This document shows positions 50,220 to 61,409 of a DNA stretch of 64,000 nt, in pieces. Source of the stretch: Diprion similis (lineage: Eukaryota; Arthropoda; Insecta; Hymenoptera; Diprionidae). Within the stretch, counting starts at the first letter, position 1. Every line of letters begins with the position of its first letter. The stretch covers positions 5,525,501 to 5,589,500 of the forward strand of contig NC_060106.1 in assembly GCF_021155765.1 (NCBI RefSeq), written 5' to 3'. Both the position numbers and the translations under genes were made by a program. The notes under the pieces were generated by a model that did no database searches, was not told the origin of the DNA, and saw nothing but the letters and a program-made list of their open reading frames with translations.

Positions 50220-50832
50220 CTATAAGGGGTATTAACTTTTCTTGTGCCCCAAACGGAAGCTGCGAAGGTTTGGGCGGCTATCCCGACAATAAATAAAGGT
50301 CGTCGCCACTCGGAATAGTTACACAAGAAACGTGATGGGGTCGAGACGTTGGTGGATTGTGTTGTCAATTCTGAATGGCGGTGTGTACTCTGGGAGTAGA
50401 ACAGGGATAGACCCTCCCTAATTTCAAGTCTTCCGAGCAATTTGTTGGAACAGCGATGCGACAGGAAATTTTTTTTACCGTGGCTGTTCGTTAGGCACCA
50501 TTCAGTCTCACAATCAGTCGAGTCGATTGTGGATAAACTCGCTTTTTGAGGTACTAGGTACTCTGTGAAATATGCGTCAGTGTTACCAGCTGCGAATTTT
50601 TTCGATTCGTCGATGTATACTCGTGCGAATCGAATTAGCAGTATCAAGCCAACGATACTGTGCGAAATACTGATGTCTATCCGGCCAAGCGAACGCTCAT
50701 TTTCGATCTATTTACTGCGCAATAGTGACACACGGGTATGGCCGATAATAGAGCTCGTATTTTCCCAAGCCAGGGACTCGATTGACTAACTTGATTGCGT
50801 AGGTGCTTGGGTTGCTGCTCATCTGGTGCCAT
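50220..50832 (-). CDS. 5' exons of a minus-strand membrane-anchored protein gene, partial
   Basis: Exon 1 (50832-50732) starts at ATG with MAPDEQQPKHLRNQVSQSSP. A 74-nt intron (50731-50658) ends in TTTCGCACAG. Exon 2 continues so that the joined sequence ALLSAIPVIVGLILLIRFAR is a textbook membrane span, which the splice itself creates. After it comes RVYIDESKKFAAG and a C-x4-C pair (DCETEWC). Exon 2 may end at CACG|GTAAAA (low end 50479) or run on as open frame to TATAG|GTAGGT (low end 50220), which adds a second hydrophobic stretch (PLFIVGIAAQTFAASVW). The layout of short cytoplasmic tail, membrane span, stem and C-x4-C recalls the start of M13 (neprilysin-like) peptidases, but no catalytic exon was found. 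The exon 1 donor (GT|GTGTCA) is weak. Later exons would lie at lower coordinates. Confidence 0.45.
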
Positions 50833-53800
50833 ATCGAAACTTACACATGGGAAACCATGCGCGTCGAGTCTGCGAAAAATAAAAAATAAAGCGTGATTGC
50901 GAAGCCCTGGAAGACGGGGAACACTTAGAATTTTTATTAAGGATATCCCGAGGCTCGATTCAATATTGACTCGATATTGCAAATATCATCTGGCGTGAAA
51001 TTTTTATGTTTGTTTTAAGAAACGTGTAACTTTAGGATTTTTATTTTGCGTCTTATTTGTTGAGGAAGTTTTTGCACGTCTACACACACTGAGGCGAGTA
51101 AAGTGGGCGAAGAATTGTAGAGAGTTCGCATCGCTGACGGACTCCGTTATTTTGTGAATTTTGCGCTTATCGTCGTGATGCGATAATTTTTTATCTCTGG
51201 CATACATTGTGTGCATACGCTTACCTACCTATATGTATATCTTCCCTGAAATTTAAACCGCACGTTATGTTTGATGCTGATATTTGCTGATCTCGTACCA
51301 GCCATACGGACAAATGTGTTCTTGTCTGCTAAGCTCTGAATTTTACACACTTAGACGTACTTTGAATTGCTTCTTTTTGGCGTGCACGTGACGACGCTTC
51401 TTGTTCGAGGCAAAGTTTTCCCGCCAAAAATATCAACAAATGCTCGTCACTCTTTATATCGGTATAATCTCAACTCTCGGTTCAGCTGCGATCTTTCGCG
51501 TGAGATATGCAATCAGAGTATCAAATGGGGTGGGGGTGGTTTTGGCGGTGACTGAAATTTATTGACCTTTATCGTCGTAGGCTTCGATCAGCTTCAGCGG
51601 TATAAATACCGTATTGGTTTTTCGAAAATGGCAACCAAGGTAATGTGAGTTATAGGTACCCATACATGTTACTAGAATGGAATGTATCCTATCGCGACAA
51701 GTAAATTGGACTGCGGATGTTGAGAAATTATGGTAACGAGTCTCCAATTTATTGCGAATATGCACGAATGATTGTCAACTTTTCTCATTTCTCCGCCGAT
51801 TTTAATGTCACTCTTGCGGTTCTTTGAGTTGCAAAAGTCCAGAAGCTGAACTTTTAAGCCGTGTATTGTATGTATAATACCGGCGATTCAGAGTTGGTGG
51901 TTTGATACAATTTGAACGAAAATACTCGGAACGATTTCTATGCGTATCCTTTCATCCCTCTGAAATTAGATGCCCGGTTTACCAAACACGAAATCCGGCG
52001 AAATCCTGGATTGAGAGTTACGACCCAAGATAAATGAAATGGTTGATTTCAATTAAATACATGATCACAGGCTTGACAGCGCCGTTTTGTAATAGCTATA
52101 ACCATAGAGACTGGTGAAAATCATGGAAAATTTTTCAAAACAAACTTGGTGCGATAGACGGATTTTGTAACACGAGAGAAACGAATTTATTTATAATTTT
52201 GTGAAATCCTTTGAAAGTTTTTGTAATTATAAATTCAATCGTTTTTTACGAGAAGCTCTGAGAAAGTTTAAAATTTTGGGTAAACTTTGTGAGAAAAATC
52301 GGTTTAGTCGATGCTTCTTGACTTCGACAAGCGAGGCGGAATCTATAAGTCCGTTAAAACGCCTCTGAAATTCATGTACACAAGCTTCATCATAAGCGTA
52401 ATTGTCTACCTGATCTGAGATGATGGATGGAACCCTTAAACTAATTTATCGAGTATAAACATTGCTGATTCTTGGGCTGTATTTAACTTTCTTGTGGCAG
52501 GACTCAGTGACTTGATACAAGCCAAACATTCATAAGTCAAGAAAATCATGCCCATATATATATATATAGGACATATAGGAGATATATATATATAGATTTA
52601 GGACGAGACGATTCTGAAAATTGTAATTCTATGAATGTATGAGGCGAGAAAAAAAAACAGACTTGGAAGTGCCAGCGGCACAAACTTACCATATATAGAG
52701 TACTTTGTTCCGGAAATTGATTTTTCCTCGATAAAATTGGAATTTTTCGGCTGAAATGAGTATGGAAATAGATTCCATGTATCTGTATGATCGCTTAGAA
52801 AAAAGTTTCCGATTAATCTTTCAAATTCAATCTGAAAAACAAAGAACTCTGTTATCATTGGTACAGTATCTAAAGCCTATAAAGCCCGAGGGTTTGAAAA
52901 TAAAAACCTCAAAAATGACACTAAAATTTAACTCTGCATATCGAGATGAATACTCAGTTCTCATCTTTTTGCATGATGTACTGCTTTGACGGTGTTTCAA
53001 TGCGAGTTCGTGATACTTGCATTATACACACTGCGGAGCTTTACCCTAAGTGTGTTTGGCCTCTCGTGCCGTATATCTACGTCAAGCAAGTGCCTCAGAT
53101 TTTCGAGGGTGAGACGTACGCGATGCGGGGTACTTAACACCGAGGGGTTATTCAAGTACGTTTTTCAGTCTATCATCGTCGGCTACCTCGTGGCAATATG
53201 TTACAGGCGGTCTATTATGAGGACCTTGTAAGAAATGGAAACTAGCACTGCAGAGAAATGTAAACAGCCTGACTTTTCATAGTCCTTAACTCTTGTCTAT
53301 CGTGTGGCAGCATCGAAGTCAGCTGACAGTCGGACGAGTTTTGAATGATCGTGTTGATGAGAAATTTTTTTAATGGTAATGCAGTTTCAAATATATTCGG
53401 TTCACCGTAGTACAAGAGAATCGGAAAGTTAATTGAAACCAATTGTACTTATGTGCAGTTAAAAATCGTCAGAAGTGTTCGCTTTTGTCAAGTAGTCTGC
53501 ACTACGATAAGGATTAGTTACTCCATTTTTGATTCAGTTTTACAAATAAAAAACTCGATTTTCGTGGTGTTCTATTCACGTTACCGATCAGGGCAAGAAA
53601 GCAATCGACCCAGAATGAGGCTAGAGACTTACGATTGGACTGCCAATAGCTGTATATTCGTAAACTCAAAATTGCAGAGTATCGGTGAATTGTTGCTAAA
53701 TCGTAAGCAGAAATCGGCTTTGTTCGGTTGAAAAAATCTTAACGCAAAGCTGCTTGATATGTGAGTGTATTATTCAAACTCATGTCGTTGGAGCTTGATC

Positions 53801-56757
53801 AGTCGAAACTTCAGGTAACTACATGACAAGACCGAGCTCATTGAGTGGTCGGATAAGTGTATCCACGTTAATTACAGCAATCTTCAAACCGATCGATAAC
53901 AATTCCAGGTATACGCCTCGGTGCTGCATGTCTCCTTGAAGCGGAGACTTGAACGCTGGAAACGAGACTCTCTGATGTGACTGCACGTCACGTAGTCGAT
54001 GCAGAAGATCGGCTTCATGAATTCGCACTCTTAGGCTGGTTGACTTCGTTTAGATTGCATTGAGAGAGGCGTAATTTTATCTTTCGTTTCTGTGCAGTAG
54101 AACTTTGCGTCGAGACCCTCACCTCCTCGGTAACAAGCGTGCAGCCCTGATTGGACTGGTAATCCTCATTAGGGCTGCTTCGTCTTGACTTCATTTCATG
54201 ACTGCAGTTTCCTTATCGGTTCCCCTGCCGCTCGGCAAACCTAAGCCAAGTCTAAGGACAGTGATTGACGTGTATCTCGGATCTTGAAGTCTTCATCCGC
54301 TTCGAGTCAGCCGACGAATATAGCCACGAATCGAGTAGCCGGTATCGATCTTTCCATAACGTGGTCGTATGTTGGGAACCGATAAGAGGGCGTCTTTTCT
54401 TAACCTTCGCCGCGTGATGTCGGCCTCTTGGTTCCCGTTCTCGATTAACCCGTGATGAGTCTATTGGCTCGAATCGTTATTGCGTATTCCTAACACGAGG
54501 CCAACGCCGATTATAGTTCTTTTTATTATCCTCGAGGGATATCCGGATGATATTTTGTATACTGGTTACTAGTAAGTTCTAGGCGTTTAGCTTGGTTTTA
54601 GGGATCAAAGATCGTTTCTACGTTTAGTAAAGAAAAAACAACACGTGTCATTCCATCGTGATCAGAATGTCTGGATTCTACCTGAATTTATTAAGCTTTT
54701 TCTAAATTTTGCGAGAGAATTTAGTACTCGAAATCCGAGAGGTTAGTGGATTCTAGTTATCCAAACCACAATGATACATTAGAAAATGTGACATTTTTGT
54801 AGGTTCTAAGCTACTAATCACTCTTCTAAATCAATCCTCTTGATGACTGTTTTGGAACCGAGATCTTGTCCACGGTGGAAATGGTTACGTCGGATCCACC
54901 ATGGACGGTATAATCAGGATTTAACCCAAGCCAAAGTCATGAACCAGACCAAGTCTGGTAGAGTCAAGTCTCGCGTGAGACCAGACGAGGATATTGCGTT
55001 TCCTATTTTAGTGTTATAGTCGCCAGGGAAGGTGTGCAAACAGAAGGCGTTAATTAAAGCTCCGCGTGACGTAGTACCGTCTTATATGTGTGTGGTACGT
55101 TTGCTGTCCGGTTTCTGCACCTCGCGAACGTCAATCGCCAATTCTTAACCGTTAACCCGATGGATATATTCATTCAGAACCGCCTGACGGACGTCTGTCG
55201 ATTCTTAATTCGGGTCTTTGGAGCTTTTCCGGTTGCCGGAAGTTTGGGTTTAAGATTATACGTATTGAAATCCAATTCAAGTGGCCTGCGGAGAGTGAAG
55301 TAATTAGATTCATAGAGTCAATTTTATAGTCCCACTGCAGTGGCCCAATTTCCATCAAGATTGCACAATACTTGTTGAGTTTAAATTATCCTTTGTTTAA
55401 AATCGAACCTTGCATGTGTTCATTTCTATTCCGTGTGCCTAGCACATAATTTTTTTTTATTTTCGTTTCAACAGTATTTTCAGAACGCGGTAGAGCGGTA
55501 CCGTTACTAATTGCTTGTCAGAGCTTCTGTGAGGTACGATAGGTAATCTGGCACCACCGTCTCTGCTGCCGCTGCTTTTGCTGCTGCGTATAACGTGTTG
55601 GCTACGGAATGTATAGATATGCGGTATACTATAACGTTTTTTCCCGAAAACAACAGAACATCACTCTGTATAAATACCTGACAAGCAGATAAGCGACTTC
55701 GTGTGTATTAGCGTGCGTCTGTGTGCGTGAGGCACGCACGCACGTACCTAGTTCGATGATCGGATCGAGAACGGTGCTCGACACTAACACGTGTACATGC
55801 CTTTTGGCAGCCTGAACTGTCCGTGAAAATCAACTCACAGTTTTAGCAACTTTTCACCGAGTGACGACAAGTGCGTAATATTTGCTCAAAAATTTTCTCA
55901 GCAGGATCGCAACGACGTCATAGAATTAAGAATTGTTATACATGTGATTTCACATTGTTGCATCCTTAATTTCCCGCAGCCAATGATCAACAATCCAAAA
56001 CTATAAAAGAAAATCATGTCCACATTGATAGAGACGAGTTTTTGTGATCGGTTCTGAAATTTGGCATCAGATAGTGGATTGAATTGACATCAAATTGCAG
56101 CTAGTGAAAGTCCTCAGCAAATTATTTTCCTCAGAGTTTTGTTCTCTCCTGCACATCAGGAAACTGACACACTATTCACATCCCTTGCTGCATGATATTC
56201 TTCTTCTACGAGGGGAAACTCTTGGACACCGTCCATCAAAGCACACGTAATGACGTGGTCACGACAGCTGAGTCTAGGCCTAGGTCAGACGCGTCGAGGG
56301 GAGGGGGGGAGAAAAAACCTCACTTTCGACAATATTGACTCATCAGCGAGATCAGTCTCTATGCATTTACCTATTCACGAGCCCCCCTGCCATCCTCGTT
56401 CACAACTCAACCTCGACGGCCATTTCATGGTCGGTTGGCTGGTGAGGGGCGATCGGAGGAGGTGCAAGGTCGAATGATATCTGGAGATAACCTATCGTCA
56501 ATAGAGACATTGATTTAGGATGTCCGGACTGTTATACCAAAGTGTCTCGGATCATCGGTGAATGTATCATGGGTATGAACATTAACCGATGGCATAGGTA
56601 CATCTAATTTGTTATTCCATGAAATTTACACCCGACCCACAAACGATACAACTTTACAAAAGTAGACGAGATTGATTTGATTATGAGGAAACTTGTTAAA
56701 AATTAACGAGTAGAAAATGATTCATCAAAGAGGTTAATTTCATAACTTTTTTTATAG
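50833..56757. other. Non-coding stretch, no gene supported
   Basis: I found no exon with convincing splice sites. Open stretches at 52598-52858 (minus), 52986-53231 (plus) and 53453-53731 (plus) are unrecognised and compete with other frames. A TATA-like TATAAATA occurs at 55669-55676 without a gene I can attach to it. Confidence 0.45.
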
Positions 56758-56872
56758 ATCCCTGCACTGTAATTTCCAACCTTGACTCTCTTCGTCGTCA
56801 GAACTGCTTAGTGAATCTCATAAAGAACTTGAACAAGGGCCTCAATTATCGTTGTATATCTGAATTACCAAA
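56758..56872 (+). CDS. Orphan internal exon candidate with three cysteines
   Basis: Bounded by a pyrimidine-rich acceptor (TTTTTTTATAG) and a strong donor (AA|GTAAGAG). Only one frame is open (enter phase 1, leave phase 2). It reads PCTVISNLDSLRRQNCLVNL then IKNLNKGLNYRCISELP. The entering phase fits the donor after TWNG of the upstream cysteine-rich gene (48381/48382), which would give ...TWNDPCTVISN, but the resulting cysteine order is not one I recognise. It may belong to that gene, to another gene, or be chance. Confidence 0.3.
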
Positions 56873-57822
56873 GTAAGAGTTCAGCGATGGTCGAAATTGG
56901 TCTTATATGGTCTCGTTGCTTGCAAATTACTATGTAATTTGTCTTTACCCCGCCGCTTTAAGATCACGGTCTCTATGTGACAACTTCAACTCTGTGTAAC
57001 TCATCAAGTGTGCAAAGAATACGTGGAATCGATATCGCGAAAAGATTTGATTACAATAATTGTCGTATCGTCCATAGATGTGCAGGACTCGGGGAAACTT
57101 CGGCAACATTTAATATCCGTAATGCGTGCCATTTGAAAAATGGGAAAAAATGAGAAGGGATGAGTAAATGAACTGTAAGCCAAATTAAACTCCGCAACTC
57201 TGCAAAGGCTTCATCTACGATACTCGTTGCCTTGACTAAGTCGTATAGCGAATGGGCATATATTGATCAGGGGGTGGATGAACTTGGTTCAAGGCCCGAA
57301 ATTATCTCCGGCTTAAAAGACCGGAGGTAGTTTGAACTGAAAATGATTATTTGGTTCGACGTGACACGTGCCAAGATCTGACTTTTATGCGTTCCGCTGA
57401 GTAATTATCGTACTCGTAAAATGACAATTAATAATCTTGCGTGACTCGTGTGCACTGCAACGCATCGGGCTTGGAATTAGTGGAATGCATAAAAAATCCG
57501 AAATAATAAATATCAGCCCTGGGGAAGTACGGAAGAGATAATAATCTTGTCTGTTTTTATTTTGGTTTACTTTCATTTTTTTCGTCCAGGCAATCTCCAT
57601 ATCGGCAATTTGCTGCAGCGTACCCGAAGCCTCGCGTAACGAGCCTCACTGCCTATGTATAAGCGACCAATTAACTGTGTTATTTATAGTATCTAGACGC
57701 TTTACAGTACATGTTAGACGTCAAGAAGCAAATGTCTCGTATTTATATATTTATATCTCGAACCGAAGCGCAACACTTTAAATCATGCCGAACGAAACGA
57801 TCGCATATACCTTATACCTGAG

Positions 57823-57830
57823 TATAAATA
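57823..57830 (+). promoter_or_regulatory. TATA-like box TATAAATA
   Basis: TATAAATAGAGC is a strong TATA match with a TTCATGG about 25 bases on. The nearest downstream open frame is at 58048-58360. No confirmed transcript start or gene is attached. Confidence 0.25.
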
Positions 57831-58047
57831 GAGCTGCTTGATAGACTTCATGGGCCCATCGTCTGACTATCGAGCAAAACGTTGCCATACTCACTATACT
57901 ATTCGTTGTTTTCAAAATTCGACGGTCATCTAACGATCTTGAATCTTATCGCTCCCTAACAGTATCCGGTCAAAATCATCCACAGACCTATCAAGCAATC
58001 TTTTATAATTACTGTAGGTGGATGGTGCTCGATGGTACGATGGATAG

Positions 58048-58360
58048 ACGTATTTGACGTATCGCAGAGCGGCGTGCCCCTGCCAATTATGCTGAAAGTA
58101 ATGGCCGTCTGCAATTTTCGAATAGTCAAGACGCCGTCTTGTTTCTCCTGCAACGGTTCGTCTTCGATCGTCAAAACCCCCGCATACAAATCTCACTCCA
58201 GTCGAGCTTGAAATTCTTTCGCCGAGGGTGCAGAGCCTGGCTCGTCAGCCGAGTAAAAATTGACTCAGAGATGAAAAAAGATACTCTGCCCGCGGCTCGA
58301 ATGGAACAATTGATAGCACTGGTTCCTGAAGAGCCAGTAATGACAAATTACTCGTCTTGA
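58048..58360 (+). other. Open stretch in a locally GC-richer, multi-frame-open region
   Basis: A 104-codon plus-strand stretch (RIAERRAPANYAESNGRLQF ... PAARMEQLIALVPEEPVMTN) ends at TGA 58358-58360. Two minus-strand frames over 57930-58196 are also open, and more follow up to 59005. Stop codons are scarcer here than elsewhere, partly because GC is higher. No domain, start context or splice pair decides between them. It may be a lost exon, a decayed element or chance. Confidence 0.2.
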
Positions 58361-59005
58361 AAATACTCATTTCAATAACGATGAGGCTAAAGACTCTAAA
58401 GACTGCTGGTCAATTATTCGATTAATAAAATGGTATCACACTGCGGGAGAGTGATGGGATTGCTGGTAGAAAATTTGCATGAGATTGATAATCTGTTTGA
58501 AAATCTTCAAACGCGTTTAAATGGAAGTCTGAATGTAAGAAGCCAACCCTTTGATCCATCCAGGATCGAAGTTTAGCGAGAACTGTTTGAGGACGTCTCG
58601 AAGTCCCCCTGATCAACATCCCTTGGCACCTATATAGTTTAAACAAACTTTTGTTGTAAGTAAGAAGACGATATGACGGCAGGATACCCGATGATTTGAA
58701 GTCAGGGGCCTCATCCTGCAGGCCGCTGCACTGCAAGCAGGATCGTCGACACGGAGCATCGGGCGAACCCCTGTTATCGATCCTTGAGGGACATTAGCAT
58801 TACACGGCATAAAACGCATCCTGGCGTAGGACAGGTCGAATTTCAAGGTACACAACAATAGCTTATAGGTGTGTAATATTATACAGAGTTTTATACCTGC
58901 GGCGTTGGCCATTCTAGCTGCAGACGACGGGGATTCTCTCGCGTTTGGTTCGTCCTTAAGCATGCAGGTCTCGTGTCGACCGATCGCGGAAAGACGCTTT
59001 GTCAC

Positions 59006-61377
59006 GATGTTTGAAAATTCTCACTTACTATGATTGAATTCAAATCCTACAACCAGCTTCCGTTCAACTGCAAAACATTTCTCTGGCTATTACAATGTAT
59101 GAAAAATTGCTTTTTCAATTTTCAGTTGCTGAATAAATGAACTCTCTGATGAAACACCGGTATCAGAAGTTTACCTACAATGTCTCAAAACTTGTCAAAC
59201 TTTTCTCTTTTCTTTACTATCGCCAGGCACTGAACGCCTAAAGATACACGGTACGTACAGTCAAGGCAAAAATATAGTTGAAACTAGTTTTCAGAGGTGA
59301 TAAAATAATGACGTAAAAGGCTCATTTTAGATAAATAATCTAGTTACATGTCACTAAGAAAGTCCCCGTGACACAAGGGATAATTTTAAATAGCGATGAC
59401 CTCATTAAGTTAACAACTTCAGAGAAATAACATTATTCTGTAATTTTTCAGAAAAAATTCCGAAACTGTTTATCCGATTCTGATAAATTATGACTCGTAT
59501 TTAATTTCGGAATAAATTCTCAGTAGGTCATCTACGTCAAATTTTCGGTAGTGATAATGTAATTATTGTTTAACCACGAGTTTATCATCTAAATTATAAC
59601 GATTGAAGGTACATATCGAATTTTCTTTTTTCACACACCGATGAGTTCAAGAAAAATTGGCTGAAAAGATTTCCATTTACAAATTCGAAAGATCTATATG
59701 GATTGTTTGGTAAAAAACAAAAATAGTTGAATTGAAAAATTTATTTGATATCGAAGTAACATTGTGTTTAAAATTGGAATTTAGTATTTGAAATTTTTCC
59801 TTTACCGTATCACAGACTTATCGAATTTCATTCAACTTTATAAGTTTAAGCTTCATGTTTTAAGTTCTTGCCGTATCATATTTTTGTTTTGAGATATTTT
59901 TAACTTCACTGTACATCCTGAATTTTTTTACGTCGAGTAAAAAAATTCTAAATACATTTTTCATCAACTGATATTTTCAATAATTGCATGGAGACGAGTG
60001 TAATTTCGCTTCACCAATTCCATCAAAGTTCATAGAAATGAAACTCCTCTTACCTGCTCTTCACCAATATAGAACAGGCATAAAGCGTGCACACAAATAA
60101 ATTTCACGGACGACTTTGCACGGTGACTTCCAAACGTCCATCGTTTTCTTCACCTCTTATGCACGAACTTCCCGCAGTGCACGCTGCCAGGAACGAATGC
60201 AGGGCTATACGAAGGTGTATTAGACCCTCCGTGATGTGTCTAATGCGCACCAAGACAGATGCGTGTTACCGTTAAGGTATCGATTCGGTGGGCCTTCTGT
60301 TTGCTGTCTCTAGTCGCAGTCGGAGGCAACTTATTGCCTAGAAGCATGCAAGTCTGTGGCCTTAACCCCAACGTGGAAGTTCATCGTCATCGCCGCGAAT
60401 ACCTTATACATGCTCGATTCCTGGGCTTCTATTAAACGCAGCTATCGATCTGTAAAAATCACGGTGCAACGCACCACCGGGTTCAAAGTGTCCATAAAAC
60501 TGGAAATGTTCACCTAAAGTAGACTTCAATTCGCGTTTATAAAATTAATAATTCTGAAATTCTACAAATTTTGGATTATAATCATTTGCCAGAGCACGTG
60601 AGTTGAGTTAAATTATTTACTTGTGTCAATTGGCGTGTTTGTTGTCAAACAAAGATTACATGCACTTGGCTTTAGACTTAGTTTTATGATAGTTTATGTG
60701 TCTATTTGAACTTTACGATAAGAACCAACAACACTCAATATCTTTGTACAACATGAATTCTGTTATATAAAAACAAGTGCACAAATTTAACTTTTTCAAA
60801 CTAACTTCACAAATTGTTTAGTCTCAAGTCACTGAATTATTTCAGTAAAACGTCAACGCAAATGAATTTTAATAGAACTTTCTAAAGTGGCTTAACTTCT
60901 CGAAACCTAACATATATACTAACATTAAAAAAAAAAATCTGATGACAGTGAAATGATTTACGTTAAAGAAATTCGGAAAGTCAAATTCACTTGGCGTTTT
61001 TCAAGGAGGATAATTTTGTAAAAAACTTTCGAAGCCGTCGAGGAAATTTTTAGAGTAGAATAACTCGGTTACAAGTCCTCGGATCAACCCTCAAAACTAA
61101 TCCTCGTTCCATCATCCCTTGAATTTATGGACGAAAAAAGATTAATCCTAATTCCATGGGATGATCTCCTCAAGCTTTTTACTGCCTCTCCTAAATAGTA
61201 ACGTAAAATTTTGGAGTTTCAATACTTCAACGTCTTCAAAATTTCTCTTTTTCACAATTTTTCGTTCCGCTATTTATTCATCTAATACTGATTCTTTTCG
61301 CTTTCATTGCACGTGCTGGAAAATGAACGTCTAGTAGTTACTTTATTCATTACGTTCCCTAAAGTGCAGCGGATATC

Positions 61378-61409
<32 letters not shown>

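Noticed and set aside
58613..59005. 130-codon minus-strand frame with many cysteines
   Set aside because: It competes with an equally open frame at 58422-58736 and a plus-strand exon-like stretch; nothing recognisable.
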